A stretch of 64,000 bases of DNA from Armatimonadota bacterium (GTDB lineage Bacteria; Armatimonadota; HRBIN16), in contig BPGU01000002.1 in the NCBI GenBank assembly GCA_026003195.1, positions 186,001 through 250,000 on the forward strand, read 5' to 3'. Below are positions 1 to 9,034 of this stretch, piece after piece (position 1 is the stretch's first letter; each line of letters starts with the position of its first letter). The notes beneath the pieces were generated by a model. That model had not been told where the DNA came from. It was given only the letters and a program-made list of their open reading frames with translations, and made no database searches. A program made the position numbers and the translations under genes.

Positions 1-948
1 CAACCCTACAACCTGCTACAGAACCTGCCTTCCGCCAAAGCATCCTTTGAAGTGTGGGACAGCCCCCTTTCCGAGGCGGCGGTGCTGGGCTTCGAGTACG
101 GTTACAGCGTGCAGGCTGCGGATGCGCTGGTGCTATGGGAAGCGCAGTATGGAGATTTCTCCAATTCCGCGCAGGTGATTATCGACCAGTTTATCGTGTC
201 CGGGCGTTCCAAATGGGGACAGCGTAGCGGTCTGGTACTGCTCCTGCCGCACGGTTACGAAGGGCAAGGACCAGAACACTCCAGCGCACGCCTGGAGCGG
301 TTCCTGCAACTGGCAGCAGAGAACAATATCATCGTCGCCAACTGCTCCACACCCGCACAGTATTTCCATATCCTGAGACGACAGGCAAAGCTGCTTCGAA
401 GAGACCCTCGCCCACTGGTGTTGCTCACGCCCAAGAGCCTGTTGCGCCACCCTCTCGCGGTCTCCGCACCTCAGGAGCTGGCGCTGGGACGTTTCTATCA
501 TCTTATCCATGAGAAACGCTCCCCTCGTGAGGCAAAGCGCGTCAAAAGGCTTCTTTTCTGTAGTGGTAAAGTCTACTACGACCTGCTGGCGACAGGCAGG
601 CTCGACCCCGATTCGCCACAGTACGAGCCGCGGGTCGCCGTAGCGCGTCTGGAGCAGTTCTATCCGTTCCCTGCCGCAGAGGTAGAAGCGGTAGTGGCAC
701 ACTACCCCAACCTGCAGGAAGTAACATGGTTGCAGGAAGAGCCTCGCAATATGGGAGCGTGGACATTTGTGGCGCCTCGCCTGCGGGATATTCTGGGCAA
801 TCGCTTGCCCCTGCATTACATAGGACGAACGCGCATGGCAAGCCCCGCAGAAGGCACGCAGGAATGGCACCAGCAGGCGCAGGCGCAGATTGTCGCCGCT
901 GCTTTTGAACCGCTGGGTGAACAGGTGCACGCAACACCCAAATCGTGA
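1..948 (+). CDS. sucA: 2-oxoglutarate dehydrogenase E1 component, C-terminal part (partial)
   Basis: The reading frame is open from the first base, so this is the 3' end of a gene that starts left of the window; about 315 residues are present. The stretch SPLSEAAVLGFEYGYSV is the typical thiamine-diphosphate transketolase-like motif of the E1 subunit of 2-oxoglutarate dehydrogenase, and the later LEQFYPFP and WLQEEPRNMGAW stretches match the C-terminal domain of this family. The enzyme decarboxylates 2-oxoglutarate and passes the succinyl group to the lipoyl arm of E2, which is encoded 12 bases downstream. The GTG at 52 is internal and should not be taken as the start. The pairing with sucB makes the assignment firm; the missing N-terminal half cannot be judged. 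Confidence 0.95.
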   Translation, partial: QPYNLLQNLPSAKASFEVWDSPLSEAAVLGFEYGYSVQAADALVLWEAQYGDFSNSAQVIIDQFIVSGRSKWGQRSGLVLLLPHGYEGQGPEHSSARLERFLQLAAENNIIVANCSTPAQYFHILRRQAKLLRRDPRPLVLLTPKSLLRHPLAVSAPQELALGRFYHLIHEKRSPREAKRVKRLLFCSGKVYYDLLATGRLDPDSPQYEPRVAVARLEQFYPFPAAEVEAVVAHYPNLQEVTWLQEEPRNMGAWTFVAPRLRDILGNRLPLHYIGRTRMASPAEGTQEWHQQAQAQIVAAAFEPLGEQVHATPKS

Positions 949-960
949 GGAGGACAGGAG

Positions 961-2178
961 ATGCCTTTAGAGATTCGCGTGCCGATGCTGGCAGAGTCAG
1001 TGCTGGAAGCAACCGTCGGACGATGGCTGAAGCGAGAAGGGGACCGAGTATCGGTGGGAGAGCCGCTGGTGGAGCTGGAGACCGACAAGGTGAACGCGGA
1101 AGTGCCTGCGGATGCAGGAGGTGTGCTACATCAGATTCTGCGCCGGGAAGGCGAGGTGGTGCGTCCCGGCGAGGTGCTTGGGCTTCTGAACGAAGTAGAG
1201 GAAACGGCGACAACTGCCCCCTCGCCAGCACCGGAGAAGGAAGAAGAGGGACGAGCAACTCCCATTGCCCGCAAAATGGCGGAGGAACTGGGCATCGATT
1301 TACGCGAACTGCGCGGCACCGGACCCGGCGGCAGGGTGACCAAAGAGGATGTGCAGGCTGCCGCTCGCTGGAAGCAGCAGGTGGAGGAGAGCCTCCGTGA
1401 GCGTGTGGCGGAACCTGCACCGCCGTCCCACAGCGAAGAACCTTCAGCTGCCCCTGCTCTTGCTGCGCCGACCGCTCCCCGTGCGGAGACGCGCCAAAGG
1501 CTATCACGTCGTCGTCTCACAATCGCTCGCCGCCTGGTGGAGGCACAACATACCGCCGCCATGCTCACCACCTTCAACGAGATAGATATGAGCGCGGTGA
1601 TGGCACTGCGCGCGAAGTGGAAAGAGCGTTTCCAGCAGCAGTATGGCGTGACCCTAGGGTTCATGCCCTTCTTCGTCAAGGCGGTTATCGGCGCACTGCG
1701 CGAGTTCCCTCAGCTGAACGCCGAACTGCAGGGCGATGAGCTGGTGCTGAAGCATTATTACGACATCGGTATCGCCATCGGTGACCCGGAGGGTCTGGTG
1801 GTGCCGGTGCTACGCGACGCGGATAAGATGAACTTCGCGCAGATAGAAAAGGCTATCGCGCAGTTTGTGGAGAAGGCACGCAACCACACGCTTACCTTAG
1901 AGGAACTGCAAGGCGGCACATTCACTATCACCAACGGCGGGGTGTTCGGTTCCCTGCTCTCCACACCCATACTGAACCCGCCGCAGGTGGGCATTCTGGG
2001 CATGCACCGCATTCAGGAGCGTCCCGTGGTCGTAGAGGGGCAAATCGTTATCCGCCCGATGATGTACGTTGCGCTGAGCTATGACCACCGGGTAGTGGAT
2101 GGCCGTGAGGCGGTGCTGTTCTTGGTGCGTGTGAAACAGCTGGTGGAAGACCCGGAAAGGCTGCTGCTGGAGGGATAG
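961..2178 (+). CDS. sucB: Dihydrolipoyllysine-residue succinyltransferase (2-oxoglutarate dehydrogenase E2)
   Basis: 405 residues. An N-terminal lipoyl domain carries the lipoyl lysine in [15 protein letters not shown] (about K43). After a Pro/Glu-rich linker comes a peripheral-subunit-binding domain (about 97-132, [20 protein letters not shown]), a second Ala/Pro-rich linker, then the catalytic acyltransferase domain ending in [12 protein letters not shown] with the catalytic His near 376 and Asp near 380. It transfers the succinyl group from lipoate to CoA. The start follows a strong Shine-Dalgarno (gaggaggacaggag) and lies 12 bases after sucA, so the two are co-transcribed. No E3 gene is visible next to it. 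A generic 2-oxoacid dehydrogenase E2 is the alternative, but the E1 neighbour argues for the 2-oxoglutarate complex. Confidence 0.95.
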   Translation: MPLEIRVPMLAESVLEATVGRWLKREGDRVSVGEPLVELETDKVNAEVPADAGGVLHQILRREGEVVRPGEVLGLLNEVEETATTAPSPAPEKEEEGRATPIARKMAEELGIDLRELRGTGPGGRVTKEDVQAAARWKQQVEESLRERVAEPAPPSHSEEPSAAPALAAPTAPRAETRQRLSRRRLTIARRLVEAQHTAAMLTTFNEIDMSAVMALRAKWKERFQQQYGVTLGFMPFFVKAVIGALREFPQLNAELQGDELVLKHYYDIGIAIGDPEGLVVPVLRDADKMNFAQIEKAIAQFVEKARNHTLTLEELQGGTFTITNGGVFGSLLSTPILNPPQVGILGMHRIQERPVVVEGQIVIRPMMYVALSYDHRVVDGREAVLFLVRVKQLVEDPERLLLEG

Positions 2179-2182
2179 TGAA

Positions 2183-2776
2183 ATGTTCTCCGACACCTTG
2201 TCTCCCGAAACGATTCTGCACATCTTCCGCGAGTGCGGTGCGGTGCTGCATGGGCACTTTCGGCTCAGCTCGGGAAAGCACAGCGATACCTACTTCGAAA
2301 AGTTTCAGGTGCTGCAGCACCCCCACTATGTGCAACAGCTGTGCGGCGAGCTGGCGAAGCGCTTCCGTGAAGAGCAGATCGACGTCGTAGTAGGTCCCAC
2401 CACGGGCGGCGTCATCATCGCTTATGAGGTGGCTCGACAGCTGGGCACGCGGGCGGTGTACGCCGAACGTGAGGGCGACAAGCGCGTGCTACGTCGGGGC
2501 TTTACCCTGCGCGAGGGCGAGCGCGTGCTGGTGGTGGATGACATCCTCACCACAGGCGGCTCGGTGCGCGAGGTACTGCAGATGCTGGAGCCGTACCGCG
2601 TGCAGCTGGTGGGCGTGGGCATTCTGGTAGACCGCACCGGCGGACAGGTAGACCTCGGCGTGCGCACCGAAACCCTGCTGCAACTGAGAGTGGAGGCGTG
2701 GCAGCCTGAAGAGTGTCCTCTCTGCCAGCGCAGCGAGCCCATTACCGAGCCGGGTAGCCGGTTTATGCAACACTAA
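2183..2776 (+). CDS. pyrE: Orotate phosphoribosyltransferase
   Basis: 197 residues, the normal size for the family. It contains the PRPP-binding signature VLVVDDILTTGGS (about 115-127) and the upstream GPTTGGVIIAYEVAR segment. The enzyme condenses orotate with PRPP to give OMP in pyrimidine synthesis. The start lies only 4 bases after the sucB stop, so it is probably read from the same transcript even though the pathway is unrelated. The final bases overlap the stop codon of the convergent glycosyltransferase gene by 4 bases (2773-2776), leaving no room for a conventional terminator between them. Confidence 0.94.
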   Translation: MFSDTLSPETILHIFRECGAVLHGHFRLSSGKHSDTYFEKFQVLQHPHYVQQLCGELAKRFREEQIDVVVGPTTGGVIIAYEVARQLGTRAVYAEREGDKRVLRRGFTLREGERVLVVDDILTTGGSVREVLQMLEPYRVQLVGVGILVDRTGGQVDLGVRTETLLQLRVEAWQPEECPLCQRSEPITEPGSRFMQH

Positions 2777-3885
2777 GCTGCCTCTGCGTGAGCGTGGTAT
2801 CCGTACTCCTGCAGCAGCTGCCGCCACTCGCTCAGGAACCGCGCCGAATCGAAGGCTCTCGCCCGCTCCACGCACCGCCGAGGGTTATAATCCGAAGGGT
2901 TGAACCACTGCAGGGCTTCCATCAGCGACTCCGGCTCCTGCCGGTCAAAGAACATCCCTGTCTCGCCCTCTGCCACCGACTCCGTTGCCCCGCCACCGCG
3001 ATAGGCAATCACCGGCGTGCCCGACGCCATCGCCTCCACAGGGGTCAAGCCGAAGTCCTCCTCTGCGCACAGAATCAGTGCACGAGCACAAGCCAGCAAC
3101 CGCTGCGCCTCTTCGTCCGACACTCTACCTGTGAATCGCACCGTCGGTCCCGCCATCCGACGCAGGCGTGGTTCGTCTCTCCCCTCCCCCGCCACTACCA
3201 GCGGCAAACGCAGACGGTTACATGCTTCTATCGCCACGTCGATGCGCTTGTACGGCAGCAAACGGCTGAGTACCAGATAGTAGTTACCTTTCTCCAGAGA
3301 AGAAACAGGGCGGTACAGTTCGGTATCCACAGGTGGATAGATAATGCGCGACTCGCGCCCATAGAACCGCCGTATACGCTCTTGCACCGTGCGCGAGATG
3401 GCGATGAACTCGGTAACTCGCTTTGAGGTATTGACATCCCAATCACGAAATCGCGCCATCAGCAGTCGCACCGCCGCCCGCGTCGCAGGTGAAACGCGCT
3501 CATAACGCATGTAGCCATCCAGATTCCACGCAAAGCGCATCGGTGTCTGGCAATAGCACAGGTGAGGTACCCCCTGGGGTGAACGTATTCCCTTCGCAAA
3601 TGCGCTGGAGATGCTGAGCACCAGTTCGTGTCCGCGCAGGTTCATCTGCTCGAACGCCAGAGGAAGCAGAGGCAGATACAGGCGCGTGCGCGTGACCGCG
3701 AGAGGCAGACTCTGCAGGAAACTGCACTGCACGGGTATCCCCTCCGGCACACAGGAGGCACGCACCGCTGGGCGCACCACAGAGGTGTACACCGTCGCAT
3801 CGGGGGCTAAGCGCAAAAAGGTGTGGAGTACTTTCTCCGCTCCGCCCATCTGGTTCAGGTAATCGTGAACAATGGCAAGAGGCAT
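2773..3885 (-). CDS. Glycosyltransferase family 4 (group 1), mannosyltransferase-like
   Basis: 370 residues from the chosen start at 3885, where the protein opens MPLAIVHDYLNQMGGAEKVL, the usual N-terminus of this GT-B subfamily. The frame is open for 68 more codons upstream, but that extension runs past a good promoter and looks non-coding. The C-terminal nucleotide-sugar half shows GEGRDEPRLRR and the EX7E motif in EDFGLTPVEAMASGTPVIAY. The family transfers sugars from nucleotide donors during polysaccharide or LPS assembly; the acceptor cannot be told. A retaining mannosyltransferase of O-antigen type is the closest feel but is only an inference. Confidence 0.88.
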   Translation of the reverse strand: MPLAIVHDYLNQMGGAEKVLHTFLRLAPDATVYTSVVRPAVRASCVPEGIPVQCSFLQSLPLAVTRTRLYLPLLPLAFEQMNLRGHELVLSISSAFAKGIRSPQGVPHLCYCQTPMRFAWNLDGYMRYERVSPATRAAVRLLMARFRDWDVNTSKRVTEFIAISRTVQERIRRFYGRESRIIYPPVDTELYRPVSSLEKGNYYLVLSRLLPYKRIDVAIEACNRLRLPLVVAGEGRDEPRLRRMAGPTVRFTGRVSDEEAQRLLACARALILCAEEDFGLTPVEAMASGTPVIAYRGGGATESVAEGETGMFFDRQEPESLMEALQWFNPSDYNPRRCVERARAFDSARFLSEWRQLLQEYGYHAHAEAA

Positions 3886-3919
3886 CCTTACCTCGCAAAT
3901 GTACTGTCTGGCAAAGCCT

Positions 3920-3947
3920 GTTATACCTTCTGCACGCACCGCGTCAA
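3920..3947 (-). promoter_or_regulatory. Sigma70-type promoter for the GT4 gene
   Basis: On the minus strand, TTGACG (3942-3947) and TATAAC (3920-3925) are 16 bases apart. Transcription would start near 3913, giving a leader of about 28 bases before the ATG at 3885. This placement supports the short start of the glycosyltransferase. Confidence 0.6.
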
Positions 3948-4057
3948 ATCCTGTACGACTGGAAAACAGATTACAGGAACCCTCCTGCTCCACCGCGAAT
4001 CTGCTATCAACCCACTGCGGAAAGGAGGTTGTGTGCGCTGAGGCACACGCAGCAAAG

Positions 4058-5044
4058 ATGGAAAAGCTACGCTTTGGCGTGATTGGCATTGGAGGGATGG
4101 CGGCAGCGCTGGCGCAGCGGCTTCAGCAGTTTGAGGACGCAGTCGTTGTGGCAGCATCGGATACTAACCCGGAACGCAAGTCCGCTGCTGACGAGCTGAA
4201 AGCCTCTTTTTACACCGACTACGAGCAGATGCTTCAGAAGGAAGAACTGGATGCGGTAGTTATCGGCACGCCCTGCGGATTGCACCTGGAGCCTACTCTG
4301 GCGGCAGCTCAGACTGGGAAGCATATCTTTCTGGAGAAGCCGATGGAGATTTCGGTGGAGCGATGCGACCGCATGAACCGCGCTGCCGAAGAAGCGGGCG
4401 TGAAACTGATGGTTGGGCAGGTGCTGCGCCTTTTCCCGCTGTTCCAGAAGTCGCTGGACATCATCGCATCGGGCGAGATTGGTCAGCCGAAAGCGATTGC
4501 GGTTACTCGTGCAGGATATGCCACCGTGTTTCACTCCGGCTGGCGCGTCAAACGCGAACTCGCCGGCGGAATGCTTCTGGAAACCAACGTGCACGAGCTG
4601 GACTACATGCGCACGGTGATGGGTGAGCCAAAGCAGGTGTACGCCCGCATGTTCAACCTGCTCGGCAAGATGGAGTATGAGGATGTAGCATACCTCGTTA
4701 TCGACTTCGAGAACGGCGGTATCGGCGACCTGGAAGCTAGCCTGTCGGCGGCGGTCGGTGAGTATCGCGTACATATCATTTGCGAAGGCGGCGCGATAGC
4801 GCACGGTGGCTTCGGCGGCAACCTGCGCTGGGCACGGCTGGGCGAAAAGGAAACGGTCATCTCTGTGGAGGAAGCGCAGCAGCAATACGGTGACCCGTAC
4901 GTGCGCGAACTGCGCTCCTTTGTGGACTGGGTGCTGCACAATCAATCACCTATTTTCACCGGCTGGGACGGACGGCAGGCGGTGGCAATGTGTGAAGCCG
5001 CTTACCTCTCGCAGGAACGCGGGGTGCCGGTCGCCGTACCCTGA
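4058..5044 (+). CDS. Gfo/Idh/MocA family oxidoreductase
   Basis: 328 residues from ATG 4058, which sits directly before the Rossmann strand MEKLRFGVIGIGGMAAALA (GxGxxG-type NAD-binding loop). The conserved EKP motif of the family is present (FLEKPMEIS), followed by the C-terminal alpha/beta substrate domain with LETNVHELDYM. These enzymes oxidise or reduce sugars and cyclitols with NAD(P); the substrate is unknown. A strong Shine-Dalgarno (aaaggagg, 4021-4028) lies 29 bases upstream and is only 2 bases before an in-frame GTG at 4031, so a 9-residue longer form is possible. The gene is divergent from the glycosyltransferase and ends before the histidine promoter. Confidence 0.88.
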   Translation: MEKLRFGVIGIGGMAAALAQRLQQFEDAVVVAASDTNPERKSAADELKASFYTDYEQMLQKEELDAVVIGTPCGLHLEPTLAAAQTGKHIFLEKPMEISVERCDRMNRAAEEAGVKLMVGQVLRLFPLFQKSLDIIASGEIGQPKAIAVTRAGYATVFHSGWRVKRELAGGMLLETNVHELDYMRTVMGEPKQVYARMFNLLGKMEYEDVAYLVIDFENGGIGDLEASLSAAVGEYRVHIICEGGAIAHGGFGGNLRWARLGEKETVISVEEAQQQYGDPYVRELRSFVDWVLHNQSPIFTGWDGRQAVAMCEAAYLSQERGVPVAVP

Positions 5045-5060
5045 ACCGCTTGTGGGCGGG

Positions 5061-5090
5061 TTGACGGCGACGGGTCAAAGAGCGTACAAT
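5061..5090 (+). promoter_or_regulatory. Promoter of the histidine operon
   Basis: TTGACG (5061-5066) and TACAAT (5085-5090) are separated by 18 bases. Transcription would begin near 5097 and leave about 65 bases of leader before hisD. No His-rich leader peptide or obvious attenuator was seen in that leader. Confidence 0.6.
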
Positions 5091-5161
5091 ACTTCTATAC
5101 AAAGAGGTGGGGGCGAGGTTCGCCCCCTGCCTTTTTCCATCACAGGAACGGGGATAGATTC

Positions 5162-6448
5162 ATGCGTGTGCTTTCCACGGATCAAGCATCTCGGGAAGAA
5201 ATCACGGCGCTGCTGCGCCGCTCACTGGCTCTGGACGACGTCGAAATCGAGTCGCGCGTGCGTTCCATTCTGCACGATGTAGCGTCTCGCGGCGACAATG
5301 CCTTGCGCGAGTACACCGCCCGATTTGATGGCGTGCAGTTGACGCTTCTGGAAGTCACTCCCGAAGAACTTCGGCAAGCGCAGGCGGAAGTTTCTTCCCC
5401 TGTGGCAGAAGCTCTGCGCCTCGCCGCCACCCGAATCCGCCGATTCCACGAACACCAGAAGCGCACCTCGTGGTTCGAGGTGGACGAGTACGGCGGACTG
5501 GTAGGACAGATGGTGACACCGCTACGACGGGTAGGCGTGTACGTGCCCGGCGGTCTGGCGGTGTATCCCAGCTCGGTGCTGATGTGCGCTATCCCTGCAC
5601 ACGTGGCTGGTGTGGAGGAGGTTATCCTGTGCACCCCGCCGCGCAAAGACGGCACGGTGCATCCGCTGGTGTTGCTGGCGGCGCAGGAAGCGGGCGTGAG
5701 CCGCATTTTCAAGGTGGGCGGAGCGCAGGCGATAGCGGCGATGGCTTACGGCACGCAGTCTGTTCCTGCAGTGGACAAAATCGTGGGACCGGGCAACATC
5801 TACGTTACCGTCGCCAAGAAGCTGGTATACGGCACAGTGGGCATCGACATGCTGGCGGGTCCCAGCGAGGTGTGCATCCTCGCTGACCACACCGCCGACG
5901 CGCGCTACGTGGCAATAGATATGCTCACTCAAGCAGAACATGACGTGCACACCGCCGCTTTCCTGATCACCCCATCCCCTGCTCTCGCACAGGCGGTGCA
6001 GGAGGAGATAGAAAGAGTCATCGCCGACCTGCCTCGTCGGGATATCTTACAACAAACCCTGGCGCAAAACGGAGGTATCCTTATCACGCGCAACATGGAC
6101 GAGGCGATAGAACTCGCTAACCTGTGCGCCCCCGAACACCTTGCGCTGATGGTTGCCGATCCATGGCGATACCTGCCCCACATCCGTTGCGCCGGCGCGG
6201 TGATGATGGGCACCTACTCGCCCCAATCGCTGGGCGACTATGTGGCAGGTCCCAGCCACACCCTGCCCACCAGCGGCACCGCCCGCTACGCCTCGCCGTT
6301 GAACGTGGATGATTTCGTTAAAAAGACCAGCGTGGTCCACTTCACCCGCGAAGCCCTGCAACAGGTCGCGGAAGCCATTGAGACTCTGGCGGCGGTGGAA
6401 GGTCTGGAAGCACACCGCCAGGCGGTGAAATGGAGGCTACAAGATTAA
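5162..6448 (+). CDS. hisD: Histidinol dehydrogenase
   Basis: 428 residues, full length. Characteristic segments are PGGLAVYPSSVLM, KVGGAQAIAAMAYGT, VGPGNIYVTVAKK, LAGPSEVCILAD, the zinc-ligand region QAEHD and the catalytic PEHLALMV, followed by GDYVAGPSHTLPTSGTARY. It catalyses the last two NAD-dependent oxidations from L-histidinol to L-histidine in the cytoplasm and needs zinc. It is the first gene of the operon hisD-hisB-hisH-hisA; hisG, hisC, hisF and hisI are not in this cluster. Confidence 0.96.
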   Translation: MRVLSTDQASREEITALLRRSLALDDVEIESRVRSILHDVASRGDNALREYTARFDGVQLTLLEVTPEELRQAQAEVSSPVAEALRLAATRIRRFHEHQKRTSWFEVDEYGGLVGQMVTPLRRVGVYVPGGLAVYPSSVLMCAIPAHVAGVEEVILCTPPRKDGTVHPLVLLAAQEAGVSRIFKVGGAQAIAAMAYGTQSVPAVDKIVGPGNIYVTVAKKLVYGTVGIDMLAGPSEVCILADHTADARYVAIDMLTQAEHDVHTAAFLITPSPALAQAVQEEIERVIADLPRRDILQQTLAQNGGILITRNMDEAIELANLCAPEHLALMVADPWRYLPHIRCAGAVMMGTYSPQSLGDYVAGPSHTLPTSGTARYASPLNVDDFVKKTSVVHFTREALQQVAEAIETLAAVEGLEAHRQAVKWRLQD

Positions 6449-6467
6449 CACCAGGAGAGCGTATACC

Positions 6468-7064
6468 ATGAACATTGAGGAACGTATCGCTCAGGTAGAC
6501 CGTGAAACTGCTGAAACCAGCGTGCATGTGAGCTTGCATCTGGACGGCACAGGCAAGGCAGAGGTGGAAACCGGCATCGGCTTCTTCGACCACATGCTTA
6601 GCCACCTCATTCGGCACGCTCTGTTCGATGGCGTGGTTCAAGCACGGGGCGACCTGCACGTGGACGCGCATCACACCGTAGAGGACGTGGGCATCTGCAT
6701 TGGGCTGGCTCTACAACGCGCTCTGGGCGATAAGCGAGGCATTGAGCGCTATGGGCACGCCATCGTGCCGATGGACGATGCGCTGGTGATGGTAGCGGTA
6801 GACCTCTCTGGACGAGCATACCTGCACTGTGACCTGCAGCTGCCTCCAGTCATGCTCGGTCAGATGCCAGCGGAGCTGGTGCAGGAGTTTCTGCGTGCAC
6901 TCGCGTTTCAGGTGCCTATGAACCTGCATGTGCGTCAGCTGGCTGGGCACAACGCACACCACATCGCGGAAGCCACTTTCAAAGCGCTGGGGCGTGCGCT
7001 GGCGGATGCGGTGCGCTATCGCTCGCGAGAGTCAGGCGTGCCCAGCACGAAAGGGGTGCTGTAG
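6468..7064 (+). CDS. hisB: Imidazoleglycerol-phosphate dehydratase
   Basis: 198 residues, the monofunctional form without the N-terminal histidinol-phosphatase domain seen in E. coli. The metal-binding motifs are intact: FFDHMLSHLIRH, HHTVEDVGICIG and the C-terminal HNAHHIAEATFKALGRAL. It dehydrates imidazole glycerol phosphate to imidazole acetol phosphate. The ATG at 6468 follows an AGGAGAG-type ribosome-binding site 19 bases after hisD. The next gene begins 2 bases after its stop. Confidence 0.96.
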   Translation: MNIEERIAQVDRETAETSVHVSLHLDGTGKAEVETGIGFFDHMLSHLIRHALFDGVVQARGDLHVDAHHTVEDVGICIGLALQRALGDKRGIERYGHAIVPMDDALVMVAVDLSGRAYLHCDLQLPPVMLGQMPAELVQEFLRALAFQVPMNLHVRQLAGHNAHHIAEATFKALGRALADAVRYRSRESGVPSTKGVL

Positions 7065-7066
7065 CG

Positions 7067-7699
7067 GTGATTGCCATCGTCGACTACGGCATGGGTAACC
7101 TGCGCAGCGTGCAAAAAGCGCTGCAGAAGCTGGGTTTTGATGCCGAAATCACCGGCGATGCGGGGAGAGTGCGTCGGGCGGGGAAACTCATTCTGCCGGG
7201 GGTAGGTGCGTTTGGAGCCGCCATGGAGAATCTGCGCCGCACCGGAATGGACAGGGCGATCCGAGAGTTCATCGAGACAGGCAAACCTTTCTTGGGGATA
7301 TGCCTGGGCTTGCAGCTGCTGTTTGAAGTCAGCGAGGAGACATGGGGGACAGCACCAGAACACGGGCTAGGGCTACTGCATGGCAGAGTGGTGCGTTTCC
7401 CTGAGGGTCTTACCAGCGAACAGGGCAAACTGCTCAAAGTACCTCATATCGGCTGGAACGCTCTGCACTTCACCCGTCGTGACGCCCTCTTCGAGGATGT
7501 GGAAGAGGGTTCGCACGTCTATTTTGTGCACTCTTATTTTCCTGTGCCTGAGGACGAGGAAGTAGTCATCGCCGTTTCCGACTACGGAATACCCTTCTGT
7601 TGCGCGGTGCAGAAGGAAAACATACGAGCGGTGCAGTTTCATCCCGAAAAAAGCAGCGCAGTAGGACTGCGCATCCTGCGCAATTTCGCGCAACCATAG
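7067..7699 (+). CDS. hisH: Imidazole glycerol phosphate synthase, glutaminase subunit
   Basis: 210 residues with a GTG start that gives MIAIVDYGMGNLRSV, the standard HisH N-terminus. The class I amidotransferase triad is visible: nucleophile Cys79 in FLGICLGLQLLF and His192/Glu194 in QFHPEKSS. It releases ammonia from glutamine for the synthase subunit HisF, which is not encoded in this window and must lie elsewhere. The start is 2 bases after the hisB stop, indicating translational coupling. Confidence 0.96.
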   Translation: MIAIVDYGMGNLRSVQKALQKLGFDAEITGDAGRVRRAGKLILPGVGAFGAAMENLRRTGMDRAIREFIETGKPFLGICLGLQLLFEVSEETWGTAPEHGLGLLHGRVVRFPEGLTSEQGKLLKVPHIGWNALHFTRRDALFEDVEEGSHVYFVHSYFPVPEDEEVVIAVSDYGIPFCCAVQKENIRAVQFHPEKSSAVGLRILRNFAQP

Positions 7700-7736
7700 A
7701 AACTTTCGGAACGGGAGCGTGTCCAAGAGAGAAGGA

Positions 7737-8459
7737 ATGGAACTCTACCCAGCCATAGACCTGCGCGGTGGACGCTGCGTACGCCTGCTGCAGGGGCAGT
7801 TCGACGCCGAAACAGTGTACAGCGACGACCCTGTCCAGACCGCCCTGCGTTGGCAGTCAGAAGGGGCGCGGTGGCTACACGTGGTGGACCTGGACGGCGC
7901 GCGGGAGGGAACACCGCAACAGTTGTCCGTCCTGCACAGTATCTGTGAAGCGGTGCACATCCCGGTGCAGTTCGGTGGTGGGTTGCGCAGCGAGCAGGCG
8001 GTGGCTCAGGCGTTGGAGGCGGGCGCAACGCGCGTGGTGCTGGGCAGTGTGGCGGTGACCCACCCCGAATTCGCGCAACACATGTTCCGGGAATGGGGGG
8101 AGCGTGTGGTATTGGGCGTGGATGTGCGCGAGGGCAAAGTGGCTATTCGCGGCTGGCAGGAGCAAACCGAGGTAGACGCCGTGTCACTGATACAACAGAT
8201 GGCCAATCTGGGAGCGCGCCGTGTGATAGTGACCGACATCTCGCGTGACGGCACGCTACAGGGTCCCAATCTGGAGCTGCTCCAGCGGCTGGTGGAGGAG
8301 GCAGGTATTCCGATCATCGCATCCGGTGGCGTCTCTTGCCTCGAGGACCTGCTGATGCTCAAAAAAACAGGTGTGGAAGGAACGATTATTGGGAGAGCAC
8401 TGTATACTGGAAGCATCTGCCTGAAAGAGGCACTGGAAAAGGTGAGACAAACATGGTAG
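7737..8459 (+). CDS. hisA: ProFAR isomerase (HisA)
   Basis: 240 residues from ATG 7737 (MELYPAIDLRGGRCVRLLQG), the usual family N-terminus. An in-frame GTG at 7719 would add six residues and cannot be excluded. The (beta/alpha)8 barrel shows the catalytic AIDLRGG Asp at the start, FGGGLRS, VLGVDVREGKVAIRGW and IVTDISRDGTLQGPN with the second catalytic Asp, and IIASGGVS as phosphate-binding loop. It isomerises ProFAR to PRFAR. The final 7 bases overlap the start of the following small membrane-protein gene. Confidence 0.95.
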   Translation: MELYPAIDLRGGRCVRLLQGQFDAETVYSDDPVQTALRWQSEGARWLHVVDLDGAREGTPQQLSVLHSICEAVHIPVQFGGGLRSEQAVAQALEAGATRVVLGSVAVTHPEFAQHMFREWGERVVLGVDVREGKVAIRGWQEQTEVDAVSLIQQMANLGARRVIVTDISRDGTLQGPNLELLQRLVEEAGIPIIASGGVSCLEDLLMLKKTGVEGTIIGRALYTGSICLKEALEKVRQTW

Positions 8460-8734
8460 AGATACTGGCGCTAGCCATACCCATACTCGCGCTCTCCATC
8501 CCTATCGTTGCCCTGCTGACACGGTATCAGCTCGAACGGGCGAAAATCCTGGCGTCGCGAGACACCACTTCTACCGCCGAACTGCGCAAGATGCTGGAGA
8601 ACCTGCGCGAAACGACCACCCAGTACGACCTTGCGCTGGATCAAACCCTGCAGCGCATCGAGCGCAAGCTGGAAGACCTGGAAGCACGTGTGGCACAGCT
8701 GGAGCAGCAACAATCGCAGCAACTCTTGAGGTGA
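8453..8734 (+). CDS. Small membrane protein with coiled coil, paralog 1
   Basis: 93 residues starting at ATG 8453, overlapping the last 7 bases of hisA. One N-terminal hydrophobic helix (about residues 3-22) is followed by RYQLERAKI and then a long heptad-rich segment ending in RIERKLEDLEARVAQLEQQQ. The arrangement (one membrane anchor, cytosolic coiled coil) recalls PspB-like proteins, but no family can be named with confidence. The next two genes are clear paralogs: all share RYQLER or a similar basic segment, a RETxxQ motif and a final leucine-zipper-like LExLExR block. Function unknown; the link to histidine synthesis is by transcription only. Confidence 0.75.
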   Translation: MVEILALAIPILALSIPIVALLTRYQLERAKILASRDTTSTAELRKMLENLRETTTQYDLALDQTLQRIERKLEDLEARVAQLEQQQSQQLLR

Positions 8735-8740
8735 AAGGGA

Positions 8741-9019
8741 ATGGGGGACCTTATAGGTTTGGTGGCGGTGGTGCTGATATTCGGAGGACCGATGTTCGCC
8801 CTGTGGACGCGTTATCAGCTGGAGCGAGAGCGTATCCGTCAGGAAAAGAGCGATAGAGCCTTCGAACAGGTCCGTCAGGAGCTGGCGCAGGTTCGGGAGA
8901 CCAGTACGCAATATGCGCTGAGTTTCGAGGACGCCCTGCAGCGCATAGAACGCCGCCTGGACCAGCTGGAGGAGCGCGTCGGTACCATAGAAGGACAGCA
9001 GATTCAGAGCCGACGATGA
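8741..9019 (+). CDS. Small membrane protein with coiled coil, paralog 2
   Basis: 92 residues, six bases after paralog 1. The N-terminal hydrophobic helix spans about residues 4-22, then LWTRYQLERERI, matching the TRYQLERAKI of its neighbour, then REtsTQYALSFEDALQRIER and LDQLEERVGTIEGQQ. The duplicated layout and conserved RETSTQYAL/RETTTQYDL block show tandem gene duplication. No enzymatic motif is visible. Likely a homo- or hetero-oligomeric membrane-anchored coiled-coil protein; role unknown. Confidence 0.72.
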   Translation: MGDLIGLVAVVLIFGGPMFALWTRYQLERERIRQEKSDRAFEQVRQELAQVRETSTQYALSFEDALQRIERRLDQLEERVGTIEGQQIQSRR

Positions 9020-9034
9020 TAGGGGGAATGGCTC

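Noticed and set aside
542-1507. Long open frames opposite sucA and sucB
   Set aside because: They are antisense shadows of GC-rich coding sequence, rich in Arg, Pro and Ser, without a start signal or family motif.
3886-4089. N-terminal extension of the GT4 frame to 4089
   Set aside because: It would run through the -10/-35 promoter and lacks a ribosome-binding site; homologs begin at MPLAIVHDY.
5091-5161. Histidine attenuator leader before hisD
   Set aside because: No short frame rich in His codons and no antiterminator/terminator pair found.
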